From contig NZ_KB913029.1 in assembly GCF_000384115.1 (NCBI RefSeq), positions 4,749,057 to 4,813,056 on the forward strand: a stretch of DNA of 64,000 nucleotides. The letters are read 5' to 3'. Source of the DNA: Sporichthya polymorpha DSM 43042 (GTDB lineage: Bacteria; Actinomycetota; Actinomycetes; Sporichthyales; Sporichthyaceae). Shown one piece after another: positions 42,859 to 52,251 of the stretch; the stretch's first letter is position 1; each line of letters opens with the position of its first letter. The position numbers and the translations under genes are program-made. A model generated the notes under the pieces. That model was not told the DNA's origin. It was given only the letters and a program-made list of their open reading frames with translations, and did not search any database.

Positions 42859-43752
42859 ATGAGCGCTGAGCAGGAAAAGGTACGTCAGTTGTGGCAGGGC
42901 CTGTTGGAGGCCCTCGCGCCACCGGCCGGGGTCCCCGAGTACCGCGAGGGGTACGAACAACTGCTCGCATCGTTCCCGGTGCCGGACGGGACGAGCATCG
43001 AGGAGGTGGACGCGAACGGCGTCCCCGCCCTCCTGGTCACGGCCGAGGGTGCCGATCGGGGTCGCGTCGTGCAGTGGACGCACTCGGGCGGTTACGTCTT
43101 CGGTTCGGCGCACGGTTACCGCTTCTTCGGCGCAGGGCTCTCCGCGGCTGCCGGAGCGTCGGTCCTGCTGGTCGACTACCGACTGGCGCCGGAGCACGCC
43201 TACCCGGCCGCTCTCGACGACGCGAAGGCCGCGTACCGCTGGCTGCTCAACCGAGGGTTTCCGCCGGACCGGATCGTCGTCGCGGGTGACTCCGCCGGCG
43301 GCGGTCTCGCCGCCGCCACGTTGCTGGCGCTGAAGGACGAGGGCGCCCCGCTCCCCGCGGCGGGTGTCTTCGTCTCCCCCATGGCCGACTTCACGCTGTC
43401 CGGCGGATCGATTCGGACGCGCGCCGACGTCGACCCGATCGCGTCGGCGGACATGCTCGCCGGACTCGGCGGCCTGTACGCCGGATCGGAACCGCTCGAC
43501 TCGCGCTACATCTCCCCCGCGCTGGCCGACCTCGAGGGACTGCCGCCGCTCCTCGTGCTAGTCGGCTCCGACGAGATCCTGCACGACGACTCGGTCCGGA
43601 TCGTCGAGGGCGCTCAGGCGGTCGGTGTCACCGCGCGCCTCATCGTGGGCGAGGGCCAGGCGCACATCTGGCCGCTCTTCCACCAGATCCTTCCCGAGGG
43701 GCGCCGATCGCTCGACGAGATCGGCGCGTTCGTCCGGGAACGCACCGCCTGA
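42859..43752 (+). CDS. Alpha/beta hydrolase fold-3 esterase, HSL family
   Basis: A 297-residue hormone-sensitive lipase-type esterase. The oxyanion motif reads HSGGYVFGSA (HGGG in most members), the nucleophile elbow GDSAGGG is at about 142-148, and the acid and His lie in LVGSDEILHDDS and GEGQAHIWPL. It should hydrolyse the ester or lactone formed by the Baeyer-Villiger monooxygenase in the same operon. GAGGAGT precedes the ATG. It is the last gene before a strong terminator. Confidence 0.9.
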   Translation: MSAEQEKVRQLWQGLLEALAPPAGVPEYREGYEQLLASFPVPDGTSIEEVDANGVPALLVTAEGADRGRVVQWTHSGGYVFGSAHGYRFFGAGLSAAAGASVLLVDYRLAPEHAYPAALDDAKAAYRWLLNRGFPPDRIVVAGDSAGGGLAAATLLALKDEGAPLPAAGVFVSPMADFTLSGGSIRTRADVDPIASADMLAGLGGLYAGSEPLDSRYISPALADLEGLPPLLVLVGSDEILHDDSVRIVEGAQAVGVTARLIVGEGQAHIWPLFHQILPEGRRSLDEIGAFVRERTA

Positions 43753-43758
43753 GCACAA

Positions 43759-43803
43759 CACGAAGCGGCGGCCGGAGTGAGTGCTCCGGCCGCCGCTTTC
43801 GTG
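43759..43803. terminator. Bidirectional hairpin terminator
   Basis: CACGAAGCGGCGGCCGGAG pairs with CTCCGGCCGCCGCTTTCGTG around a TGAGTG loop, a stem of about 19 bp with one bulged base. It lies between the convergent esterase and binding-protein genes and serves both. Confidence 0.85.
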
Positions 43804-43810
43804 CGTGCGC

Positions 43811-45421
43811 CTACTTCCCCTGGGGGTCGCTCGGCGCGAACTTGTTGGTGCACTTCGGCTTGCTGATGGCCTTCGCCCAGCCGGTGTTGTCGGCGTTCGC
43901 GATGCCGGCGAAGAGGCAGTACGGAACCTTCGGCGTACCGCCCTCGTTGAAGGTCAGCGGACCGGTCAGGCCGCCAAGCTCCGTGAACTTCTGACCCTTG
44001 AACTGGTAGAGCACCTTGAGCAGGTCGGCCGTGGTCGGGTTCTCGGCCGGCAGCTCGGCGGCCGCCGCGACCAGGAGCGCGCCCGCGGTCCAGCCGAGGC
44101 TCGCCGCGCCACCCGAGGTGAAGCCCGGGTTGAACTTCTTGATCGAGGCCTGCCAGTACTTCTCCGCCGGCGTCGAGTTCCCGAACCACGGGAAGTGGTT
44201 CATGGTGACGTAGGCATCGCCCAGCCACTTGTTCCCCTGGAGGAACTGCTTCTCGTTACCGACACCCAGCGGATACGGCAGGACCTTCGGGAAGTACTGT
44301 GCCTGCGAGCAGGATCGGGCGAGCCGGTTCATCGACGCCGCGTCGAAGGTCATCGCGAGGACCTCCACACCGGCCGCCTTGAAGTCCAGGCACTGCTGGA
44401 CGTACGACGGCGAGGTGATGGACACCTGGATGTCCTTCTTGAAGGTGGCGCCGAACTCCGGTGCCAGTTCCTTCATCGCGCGGTTGATCTGCTCGCACGC
44501 GCGCGGAACCTCGATGCACCAGATGTTGCCGACGTTCTTCTTCTTGAAGTAGTTCACCGCACCGTCGAGGTAACCGAAGGCGACGCCGAATCCGGGCGGG
44601 CCCTGGGGGAACAGCTTGTCGCTGCCGAACCACGTCGCGTTGGTGATGTCGGCACCGATGATCGGAATCCCGGAGCGCTCGATCACGGGCTTGACGGCGT
44701 CGACCGTCAGGACCTGGATGTTGCCGACGAAGGCGAGAACCTTCTTCGACTGAATCATCGCCTGGACCTTCGAGGAAGCCGTCGACGGGTCGCCCTGGTC
44801 GTCCTCGATGTAGAGCCGGATCTTGTGCCCGTTCAGACCGCCGCAGGCGTTCTGGGAGGCGACCCAGGTCTCCAGAGCCGGCCGCACCGGTGAGAAGAGC
44901 TCGCCGAGAACACCCGACAGGGTGCTGACGTTGCCGATCGCCACCTCCGACAGCGTCGCCGGCTTGCACGGCGCGTTGCCACCGAAGATCGCGTGGCTGG
45001 CGACTGTCCTCTCGACGGCGGACCCGCCGGCAGCGGCTGCGCCGCCGGCCTTGCCACCGCCGGCGGCGTTACCCGCCTTGCCGCCCTTGGTGCCCGGCGC
45101 CGCGGCGCCGCCCGTGGTGCCGCCGGCGGCTGCGCCCGCGTTGGCTGCGGTACCCGCGTTGGCGGCCGCTGCGGGGTCAGTCCCCGTCTGTGCCCCGGGC
45201 GCCGCCGCACCGGTGTCGCCCGTCGCGGCGCCCGTGGTGCCGGTGGTGCCGGAGTCGATGGCGCCCGTGTCGGCACTGGTGCCCGTGTCGCCCCCGGCGG
45301 CAACGCCGGGCGCCTGGGCCTCGGTGATGTCCGAGCCACCACAGCCTGCAACGAGCGCCACCGAGAGAAGAGTTGCCGCGGCGGCTGTGATCAGGCGCCG
45401 CGGCCTCGTGGTAGCTGCCAT
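43811..45421 (-). CDS. ABC transporter substrate-binding lipoprotein
   Basis: A 536-residue exported lipoprotein. A signal peptide with the lipobox LVAGC ends at about residue 27. It is followed by about 110 residues of low-complexity Ala/Gly/Thr (TGTTGAATGDTG, AAAGGTTGGAAAPG). The C-terminal part is a LivJ-type periplasmic-binding fold (VAIGNVSTLSGVLG, then AYGYLD-like segments). ATG 45421 has GGGAGGG nine bases upstream; earlier in-frame residues are not signal-like. The fused permease operon at 26443-32279 lacks a binding protein, so this is a candidate partner, by inference. Confidence 0.88.
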   Translation of the reverse strand: MAATTRPRRLITAAAATLLSVALVAGCGGSDITEAQAPGVAAGGDTGTSADTGAIDSGTTGTTGAATGDTGAAAPGAQTGTDPAAAANAGTAANAGAAAGGTTGGAAAPGTKGGKAGNAAGGGKAGGAAAAGGSAVERTVASHAIFGGNAPCKPATLSEVAIGNVSTLSGVLGELFSPVRPALETWVASQNACGGLNGHKIRLYIEDDQGDPSTASSKVQAMIQSKKVLAFVGNIQVLTVDAVKPVIERSGIPIIGADITNATWFGSDKLFPQGPPGFGVAFGYLDGAVNYFKKKNVGNIWCIEVPRACEQINRAMKELAPEFGATFKKDIQVSITSPSYVQQCLDFKAAGVEVLAMTFDAASMNRLARSCSQAQYFPKVLPYPLGVGNEKQFLQGNKWLGDAYVTMNHFPWFGNSTPAEKYWQASIKKFNPGFTSGGAASLGWTAGALLVAAAAELPAENPTTADLLKVLYQFKGQKFTELGGLTGPLTFNEGGTPKVPYCLFAGIANADNTGWAKAISKPKCTNKFAPSDPQGK

Positions 45422-45578
45422 GAATGAATTCCCTCCCCGGACCGAACCGGTCCGGATCAGTTGGCTCGCGGCCCCGCCATCCGGGTGAGCCGCGCGGTTA
45501 GTGTGTGAAAACGTGAGTGAAGCGTCCGAGTGGATCCCGACGACAATAGAGACCGGCGCCACACCGACGCAAGACCTA

Positions 45579-45598
45579 ATGTTAGATCTCAATAACAT
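45579..45598. promoter_or_regulatory. ATGTTA-N8-TAACAT inverted repeat
   Basis: Perfect 6-bp arms with an 8-base centre (GATCTCAA) lie about 160 bases before the binding-protein start. Arms and spacing match GTTA-N8-TAAC upstream of the aldehyde dehydrogenase at 53735-53750. Confidence 0.5.
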
Positions 45599-45736
45599 GA
45601 TCTTGATCCGGGACGGATCGCCGCAGGTCATACCAGCTGCAGCCGAAACATCGACCCGAGCTGCGACGTAACACGGCGATCACGTCGGATCGGCGGTGCC
45701 CAGCCTCAAACCCGCCTCCGTCACACCAGCACCCGG

Positions 45737-45765
45737 TTGTCTCCACGACAGTTAACCGCTATAAA
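45737..45765 (+). promoter_or_regulatory. Promoter of the carboxylase operon
   Basis: TTGTCT, a 17-base spacer and TATAAA form a plausible housekeeping promoter whose start would leave a leader of about 30 bases before GTG 45804. GTTAACC lies inside the spacer, so a repressor bound there would block it. Confidence 0.55.
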
Positions 45766-45803
45766 CCTCTTAACGCCCCGCTGTGTGTCCTGGAGGCTCT
45801 CGC

Positions 45804-47399
45804 GTGCCCATCTTGCGTTCGGATATCGACGTCAACACCAACGACTACCTGAGCAACCGGACCCACAACCTCGGCATGCTCAAGCTGCTCGAGGAGCAGC
45901 TGAGCGAGGCCCGGGCCGGCGGCGGCGAGGCGTACATGCGCCGCCACCGCGAGCGGGGTCGCCTCACCTGTCGTGAGCGGATCGACCTGCTCGTCGACCC
46001 CGGGTCAGCCTTCCTCGAACTCTCCCCCCTCGCCGCGTGGGGCACCGCCTTCAAGGTCGGTGCCAGCGTGGTCACCGGGATCGGGGTCGTCCACGGCGTC
46101 GAGTGCCTGCTGATCGCGAACGACGGGACGATCAAGGGCGGCACGTCGAACCCGTACACGTGGAAGAAGATGCTGCGCGCGCTGCACATCGCGCGACTGA
46201 ACCGGCTCCCCGTGATCAACCTCGTCGAGTCCGGCGGCGCCGACCTCCCCACCCAGGCCGACCTGTTCGTGCCGGCGGGTCAGCTCTTCCGCGACCTGAC
46301 GCAGCTCTCGTCGATGGGCATCCCCACCGTCGCGCTCGTCTTCGGCAACTCCACCGCCGGCGGGGCATACGTGCCCGGCATGTGCGACTACAACGTAATG
46401 ATCGACCAGCAGTCGAAGGTGTTCCTCGGCGGCCCGCCGCTGGTCAAGATGGCGACCGGTGAGGTGTCCACGGACGAGGAGCTCGGCGGCGCGCGGATGC
46501 ACTCCACCGTCTCCGGTCTGTCCGACTACCTCGCGACCGACGAGCGCGACGCGATTCGCCTCGGCCGTCAGATCGTCAAGAGCTGGAACTGGACCAAACT
46601 CGGTCCCCGTCCCAAGCCCGTGGTGGAGCCGCTCTACGACCCGGCGGAACTGCTGGGCATCGCCTCCGCCGACCTTCGCGTGCCGTTCAGCCCGCACGAG
46701 GTGCTCGCCCGACTGCTCGACGGCTCCGAATTCGAGGAGTACAAGCCCGAGTACGGCACCAGCCTGATCACGGGCTGGGGCAGCCTCCACGGGTACCCGG
46801 TCGGCATTCTCGCCAACGCCCGCGGCGTCATCTTCAGCGAGGAGGCGGAGAAGGCGACCGAGTTCATCCAGAAGTCGAACCAGGTCGACACTCCCCTGAT
46901 CTTCCTGCAGAACACGACCGGCTACATCGTCGGCAAGAGCTTCGAGCAGGGCGGCATCATCAAGGACGGCGCGAAGATGATCAACGCCGTCGCGAACAGC
47001 GCCGTCCCCCACATCACCGTGATCATGGGCGCGTCCTACGGCGCCGGGAACTACGGCATGTGCGGCCGGGCGTACGACCCGCGCTTCCTGTTCGCCTGGC
47101 CGAACTCGCGCACGGCCGTGATGGGGCCTCAGCAACTCGCCGGTGTGCTCTCCATCGTGGGCCGCGAGGCCGCGGCCGCCGCGGGCAAGGAGTTCGACGA
47201 GAACCGCGACCGCGAGCGCACCGCCGCCATCGAGGCGCAGATCGAGAAGGAGTCGCACGCCTTCTACATGAGCGGCAAGGTCTACGACGACGGGATCATC
47301 GACCCGACCGACACCCGGACCGTCCTCGGCATCTCCCTGTCCGCCGTCCACAACAACGTCGTCGAAGGGCGCCGCGGCTACGGCGTCTTCAGAATGTAG
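45804..47399 (+). CDS. Acyl-CoA carboxylase carboxyltransferase (beta) subunit
   Basis: A 531-residue carboxyltransferase of the methylcrotonyl/geranyl-CoA carboxylase beta type. Motifs include GGTSNPYTWKKMLRA, NLVESGGADLPTQ, and TAGGAYVPGMCDYN, and the second crotonase-like half has TTGYIVGKSFEQGG and GASYGAGNYGMCGRAYDPRFLF. GTG 45804 has GGAGG seven bases upstream and is preferred over ATG 45783. It pairs with the biotin-containing subunit ten bases downstream. The later ligase and acyl-CoA dehydrogenase suggest a branched-chain acyl-CoA pathway (leucine, isovalerate or terpenoid). Confidence 0.92.
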   Translation: MPILRSDIDVNTNDYLSNRTHNLGMLKLLEEQLSEARAGGGEAYMRRHRERGRLTCRERIDLLVDPGSAFLELSPLAAWGTAFKVGASVVTGIGVVHGVECLLIANDGTIKGGTSNPYTWKKMLRALHIARLNRLPVINLVESGGADLPTQADLFVPAGQLFRDLTQLSSMGIPTVALVFGNSTAGGAYVPGMCDYNVMIDQQSKVFLGGPPLVKMATGEVSTDEELGGARMHSTVSGLSDYLATDERDAIRLGRQIVKSWNWTKLGPRPKPVVEPLYDPAELLGIASADLRVPFSPHEVLARLLDGSEFEEYKPEYGTSLITGWGSLHGYPVGILANARGVIFSEEAEKATEFIQKSNQVDTPLIFLQNTTGYIVGKSFEQGGIIKDGAKMINAVANSAVPHITVIMGASYGAGNYGMCGRAYDPRFLFAWPNSRTAVMGPQQLAGVLSIVGREAAAAAGKEFDENRDRERTAAIEAQIEKESHAFYMSGKVYDDGIIDPTDTRTVLGISLSAVHNNVVEGRRGYGVFRM

Positions 47400-47408
47400 G
47401 GGTCGTAC

Positions 47409-49388
47409 GTGCAGAAGATCCTCATCGCCAACCGGGGCGAGATCGCCCGCCGCGTCATCCGCGCGGCCCGCGGGCTCGGCATCCGGACGGCCGTGGTGTA
47501 CTCCGACGCCGACGCGGACGCGCTGTTCGTCCGCGAGGCCGACGAGTCGGTCCGGCTCGAGGGCACGGCCGCGGCCGACACCTATCTGATGGCCAATCTG
47601 ATTATCGAGGCCGCGCAGCAGGTCGGTGCCGACGCCGTCCACCCCGGCTACGGCTTCCTCTCCGAGAACGCGGACTTCGCCGAGGCGTGCGTGGCCGCGG
47701 GGATGACCTTCATCGGTCCCCCGCCGGCCGCGATCCGCAGCATGGGCGACAAGGTCACGTCGAAGGAGATCATGGCCGCCTCGGGCGTGCCGACGCTCCA
47801 GGGCGTGACGGTCACCGACGGCGAGGGCCAGGACCTGCGGGCAGCGCTCGCGGACATCGGCCTGCCCGCGATCGTCAAGGCCTCCGCCGGCGGTGGCGGC
47901 CGCGGCATGCGCGTGGTGAACACGGCCGACGAGCTGCTCGGCGCGGTCGAGAGTGCCCAGCGCGAGGCCAAGGCGGCGTTCGGCGACGGCACCGTGTTCA
48001 TCGAGCGGTACATCGCGCCGTCCCGGCACATCGAGGTCCAGATCGTCGCCGACGACCACGGCCAGGTCGCCGCACTGTTCGAGCGGGAATGCTCGATCCA
48101 GCGGCGTCACCAGAAGGTCGTGGAGGAGGCTCCTTCCCCCGTCGTTGACGAGGCCTGGCGCGCGCGGCTGATGGACGCGGCGGTCAAGGCCGCTCGTGCC
48201 GTGGACTACCGCGGCGCCGGCACCGTCGAGTTCATCGCCGGCAACGACGGCACCTTCGCGTTCCTCGAGATGAACACCCGTCTCCAGGTCGAGCACCCGG
48301 TGACCGAGTGCATCACCGGGCTGGACCTCGTCGCGTTGCAGATCGCCGTTGCCCGGGGCGAGGCGCTGCCGGCCGAGGCCCTGAACCCGACGATCGACGG
48401 GCACGCGATCGAGGTCCGGCTCTGCGCCGAGGACCCGGCGGCCGGCTATCTCCCGGTCTCCGGCACCTTCGAGGTCTTCGAGTTCGGGGGCGAGGGCATC
48501 CGCGTCGACACCGGTGTCGAGTCCGGTTCCGTCGTCTCGCCCTACTACGACTCGATGGTCGCCAAGGTCATCGCCCACGGGCCGACGCGTCGGATCGCGG
48601 CGGACCGCCTCGCGGACGCCCTCGCCCGGGCGCGCCTGCACGGCCTGACGACGAACCGCGACCTGCTCGTGCGCATCCTGCGCAGCCCGGAATTCCTCGC
48701 CGGCGACACGACGACCGACTTCCTGCAGCGGGTTGACGGACTCACTGACCCGCTCACCAGCGAACTGACGCACCGTCATCATGCCGTGGCGGCCGCGCTC
48801 GCTGTCGCATCGGCCCGCGCCGCGGGCCGCGACGTCCAGACCGGGCTGCCGATCGGCTGGCGCAACAACCGCGCCACGCTGGAGTCCGTCGAGCTCAAGG
48901 GCGAGGGCGACCCGATCAAGGTCGCGTACCACCTGCAGAACCCGACGGCCCCGATCGTCGAGGTCAACGACGAGCCGGTCAGTATCGAGCTCCACGCGGC
49001 CGGGGCGGGGCAGGTCGACCTCACCATCGGCGGGGTCCGGCGCTGCTACCGCGTCCAGTTGCTCGGCGTTGCCGGCAGTGACGGCGTGCTCGTCGACAGC
49101 GTCAACGGCTCCTCCGCCTTCGCTCTCGTCGACCCGCTGCCGGCTCCCGGCGCGAACGGTCCGGCCGGCGGCCTGATTGCGCCCATGCCGGGCGCCATCG
49201 TCCGGGTCCTCGTCGCGGAGGGCGACGCCGTCGCCGCGGGGACGCCCCTGCTGGTGATGGAGGCCATGAAGATGGAGCACACCATCACGAGCCCCGCGGA
49301 CGGAGTCGTCCGCTCGATCAACGTCGCGCAGGGAACTCAAGTCGAGCGCGGAGCCGTTCTGGTGGAAATGGCTGAGGAGGCGTCATGA
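47409..49388 (+). CDS. Acyl-CoA carboxylase biotin carboxylase/BCCP (alpha) subunit
   Basis: A 659-residue fused subunit. The N-terminal biotin carboxylase has ANRGEIARRVIRAAR, the ATP-grasp KASAGGGGRGMR, and EMNTRLQVEHPVTE. A linker domain follows. The C-terminal biotinyl domain has EAMKMEH with the biotinylated Lys621. GTG start. It overlaps the next gene as ATGA. With the subunit upstream it makes a two-subunit carboxylase, as in methylcrotonyl-CoA or geranyl-CoA carboxylase. Confidence 0.94.
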   Translation: MQKILIANRGEIARRVIRAARGLGIRTAVVYSDADADALFVREADESVRLEGTAAADTYLMANLIIEAAQQVGADAVHPGYGFLSENADFAEACVAAGMTFIGPPPAAIRSMGDKVTSKEIMAASGVPTLQGVTVTDGEGQDLRAALADIGLPAIVKASAGGGGRGMRVVNTADELLGAVESAQREAKAAFGDGTVFIERYIAPSRHIEVQIVADDHGQVAALFERECSIQRRHQKVVEEAPSPVVDEAWRARLMDAAVKAARAVDYRGAGTVEFIAGNDGTFAFLEMNTRLQVEHPVTECITGLDLVALQIAVARGEALPAEALNPTIDGHAIEVRLCAEDPAAGYLPVSGTFEVFEFGGEGIRVDTGVESGSVVSPYYDSMVAKVIAHGPTRRIAADRLADALARARLHGLTTNRDLLVRILRSPEFLAGDTTTDFLQRVDGLTDPLTSELTHRHHAVAAALAVASARAAGRDVQTGLPIGWRNNRATLESVELKGEGDPIKVAYHLQNPTAPIVEVNDEPVSIELHAAGAGQVDLTIGGVRRCYRVQLLGVAGSDGVLVDSVNGSSAFALVDPLPAPGANGPAGGLIAPMPGAIVRVLVAEGDAVAAGTPLLVMEAMKMEHTITSPADGVVRSINVAQGTQVERGAVLVEMAEEAS

Positions 49389-50944
49389 AGGAACTGGTCT
49401 TTCCCCGCACGCTGCTGCCGACCTGGCGTCAGCGCGCCGACGAGGTCGGCTTCATCAACGCGGCCACCGGCGAGCAGCGCACGTTCGGTGAGCACGCCGA
49501 CCGTGTGTCGCAGCTGTGCGACGCGGTCGCGACCAAGCTCGGCGTCGGTCCACAGGACCGCGTCGCCGTGCTGAGCATGAACAGCATGGAGTACCTCGAG
49601 CTCTGGCACGCGGGCTTCCTCGGCGCGTTCGTCGTGAACCCGCTGAACCTGCGGTTCTCCCCCGACGAGCTGACCTACGTCCTGCGGGACGCCGAGTCCA
49701 CGGTCTGCTTCGTGGACTCGAACTTCGCGCCGGTCATCGAAAAGATCCGCGAGGCGGCCGGGCTGAAGCACGTGGTGCTCATCGGCGGCGGCGACGGCAC
49801 CGCGGACATCCGCTACGAGGAACTGCTCGCCGACGCCGGCAATCGCTGGCCGGAGGTACCGGAGGAGGACGACCTCGCCGTCGTCATGTACACCGGCGGG
49901 ACCACGGGCAAGCCCAAGGGCGTCATGCTCGACCAGCGCGCCGAGGTGCTGAACCAGTACCACATTGCGATGAGCATCCCGTGGGAGCGCGGCGACACCT
50001 ACATCATCTCGACGCCCATGTTCCACGGCGCGACGATGCTCGGCGTCGTGGGCGCCTCGATGTTCGGCGTCCCGGTCGTCATCCAGTCGATGTTCGAGCC
50101 CGCCGGATTTCTCAAGGCCTGCGAGACCTACAACTGCACCGTCACCGTGCTCGTGCCGACGATGATCGGCATGGTGCTGACGCACCCCGAGTTCGCCCCG
50201 GAGCGGATCTCGTCGCTGAAGCGCCTCATCTACGGCGCCTCGCCGATGCCGAAGGCACTGCTGCAGAAGCTCCTCGCGCTCCTGCCGGACACCCGGATCA
50301 TCCAGGGCTACGGCATGACCGAGGCGGCCACCGTCCTCACGTTCTTCCACGACGAGGACCACCGCGAGGGTTCGCGCCTCGGCTCCTGCGGTCGCGCGCT
50401 GCCCGGCATCGAGATCAAGGTCGTCGACGCCGAGGGCAACGATCTCCCGCCCGGTGAGGCCGGCGAGGTCTACGCCCGCGGAGGCAACTTCATGCAGGGC
50501 TACCTCAAGCTCCCGGAGGAGACCGCCAAGGCCCTCTGCGACGGCTGGTACGCCAGCGGCGACGTCGGCTATCTCGACGAGGCCGGATACCTGTTCCTCG
50601 TCGACCGGGCGAAGGACATGATCATCTCCGGCGGCGAAAACATCTACTCGGTCGAGGTCGAGAACGCGATCGCCTCGCACCCGGAGGTGCTCCAGGTCGC
50701 GGTCATCGGTATCCCGCACGAGACGTGGGGCGAGGCCGTCCACGCGATCTGCGTGGTGACGGAGGGCTCGACTCTCACGGCCGACGACGTGATCGCGCAC
50801 GCCCGGAACTCGATCGGCGGTTACAAGGTCCCCCGTTCGGTGGACTTCCGCACCGAGCCGCTCCCCCTGTCCGGGGCAATGAAGGTGCTGAAGAAGGACC
50901 TGCGCGCCCCGTTCTGGGCGGGCCAGGACCGCGCCATCAACTAG
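49385..50944 (+). CDS. Acyl-CoA synthetase (AMP-binding)
   Basis: A 519-residue adenylate-forming ligase. The P-loop is YTGGTTGKPKG, the adenylation block GYGMTEAAT, and the hinge DVGYLDEAGYLFLVDRAKDMIISGGENIYSVEVE with the catalytic Lys toward the end in LPLSGAMKVLKKDLR. It would load branched or terpenoid acids as CoA esters for the neighbouring carboxylase and dehydrogenase. Start overlaps the previous stop (ATGA). Confidence 0.94.
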   Translation: MKELVFPRTLLPTWRQRADEVGFINAATGEQRTFGEHADRVSQLCDAVATKLGVGPQDRVAVLSMNSMEYLELWHAGFLGAFVVNPLNLRFSPDELTYVLRDAESTVCFVDSNFAPVIEKIREAAGLKHVVLIGGGDGTADIRYEELLADAGNRWPEVPEEDDLAVVMYTGGTTGKPKGVMLDQRAEVLNQYHIAMSIPWERGDTYIISTPMFHGATMLGVVGASMFGVPVVIQSMFEPAGFLKACETYNCTVTVLVPTMIGMVLTHPEFAPERISSLKRLIYGASPMPKALLQKLLALLPDTRIIQGYGMTEAATVLTFFHDEDHREGSRLGSCGRALPGIEIKVVDAEGNDLPPGEAGEVYARGGNFMQGYLKLPEETAKALCDGWYASGDVGYLDEAGYLFLVDRAKDMIISGGENIYSVEVENAIASHPEVLQVAVIGIPHETWGEAVHAICVVTEGSTLTADDVIAHARNSIGGYKVPRSVDFRTEPLPLSGAMKVLKKDLRAPFWAGQDRAIN

Positions 50945-50953
50945 TCTCGTCCC

Positions 50954-52126
50954 ATGGTCGCGACCTCGACGATCGACAACGAGAGCCCGGAACGGGTGCT
51001 GCTGCGCAAGAGCGTGGCGGCCGCGGTGGCCCCGTTCGGACCGAGCTACTTCCGCCAAAAGGCGGCGGCGGGCGAGCCCACGCACGACCTGTGGGCGGCC
51101 GTCGTCAAGGGCGGGTTCACCTCGGTGAACCTGCCTGAGGAGTTCGGCGGCGGTGGCGCCGGGCTGTCCGAGCTCGCCGTCGTGTGCGAGGAGATCGCGA
51201 CCGCCGGCGGTCCCCTGCTGCTGATGGTGGTGCACTCCGCGATCTGCGGTCCGGTCATCGCCGAGTTCGGCACGGCCGAGCAGCGCGCCGAATGGCTACC
51301 GCGGTGGACCGAGCCGGACTTCCGGATGTGCTTCGCCATCACGGAACCTGACGCCGGGTCGAACTCGCACAACCTCTCGCTGCGGGCGACGAAGCAGCCC
51401 GACGGCGACTGGGTGCTTCACGGCTCGAAGATCTACATCTCCGGCGTCGACGAGTCGCAGGCGATGCTCGTCGTCGCCAAGATCGGCACCGACGAGCGGA
51501 CCGGCAAGGGTCAGCTCGCGCTGTTCATCGTCGACACCGACGCCCCCGGGCTCGGCAAGTCGCACATCCCGACCGAGCTCGTCCTGCCGGAGAAGCAGTT
51601 CCTGCTCAGCTTCGACGACGTCCGCGTTCCGGCGAACCGCGTCGTCGGCGACCCGGGCGACGGCCTGAAGCAGATCTTCCACGGACTCAACCCGGAGCGG
51701 ATCACCGGCGCCGCGCTCTGCAACGGCATCAGCCGCTACGTCCTCGACCGGGCGGTCCGCTACGCCAACGAGCGTTCGGTGTGGGGCACCCCGATCGGCA
51801 CGCACCAGGGCGTCGCGCACCCGTTGGCCGAGTCGAAGATCAACCTCGAGCTGGCGCGGCTGATGACCTTCCGCGCCGCGGATCTCTACGACAGCCGCGC
51901 CGACGCCGGCGAGGCCGCGAACATGGCGAAGTTCGCCTCCGCCGAGGCCGCGATGAAGTGCGTCGACCAGGCGATCCAGACCCACGGCGGCAACGGCCTC
52001 GCCACCGAGTACGGCGTCGCCCACCTCTGGGGCCTCGCCCGGCTGATCAAGATCGCCCCCGTCTCCCGGGAGATGATCCTCAACCACGTCGCCCAGCACA
52101 GCCTCGGTCTCCCGAAGTCCTACTGA
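50954..52126 (+). CDS. Acyl-CoA dehydrogenase
   Basis: A 390-residue flavoprotein for alpha,beta-dehydrogenation of acyl-CoA. FAITEPDAGSNSHN and the C-terminal QTHGGNGLATEYGVAHLWGLAR with SREMIL are FAD and CoA contacts of the family. ATG starts ten bases after the ligase stop. In branched-chain degradation it would make the enoyl-CoA that the carboxylase uses (as in leucine or citronellyl-CoA breakdown). Chain-length preference cannot be told. Confidence 0.94.
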   Translation: MVATSTIDNESPERVLLRKSVAAAVAPFGPSYFRQKAAAGEPTHDLWAAVVKGGFTSVNLPEEFGGGGAGLSELAVVCEEIATAGGPLLLMVVHSAICGPVIAEFGTAEQRAEWLPRWTEPDFRMCFAITEPDAGSNSHNLSLRATKQPDGDWVLHGSKIYISGVDESQAMLVVAKIGTDERTGKGQLALFIVDTDAPGLGKSHIPTELVLPEKQFLLSFDDVRVPANRVVGDPGDGLKQIFHGLNPERITGAALCNGISRYVLDRAVRYANERSVWGTPIGTHQGVAHPLAESKINLELARLMTFRAADLYDSRADAGEAANMAKFASAEAAMKCVDQAIQTHGGNGLATEYGVAHLWGLARLIKIAPVSREMILNHVAQHSLGLPKSY

Positions 52127-52251
52127 ACGAGCGGGGCGCGACAACGTGCGGCGGGCGGCGCAGCCGCGCTCGCCTGAGGGGCTCTAAGCGACCCGCGTGG
52201 CCGAAGGACACGCGAAAGCGAGCGCCAGCGAGCGGGAGCCTGTCCCCGAAG

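Larger units (their letters stand above)
45422..45803. other. 382-base intergenic region with two outward promoters
   Basis: No gene was found. It contains an inverted repeat near the binding-protein promoter (45579-45598) and a promoter for the carboxylase operon (45737-45765). The middle is AT-rich relative to the surroundings. Confidence 0.6.

Noticed and set aside
46005-49340. An 1111-codon open frame on the minus strand opposite the carboxylase genes
   Set aside because: The plus strand has complete carboxylase motifs; the antisense product is low-complexity Arg/Gly/Asp-rich.
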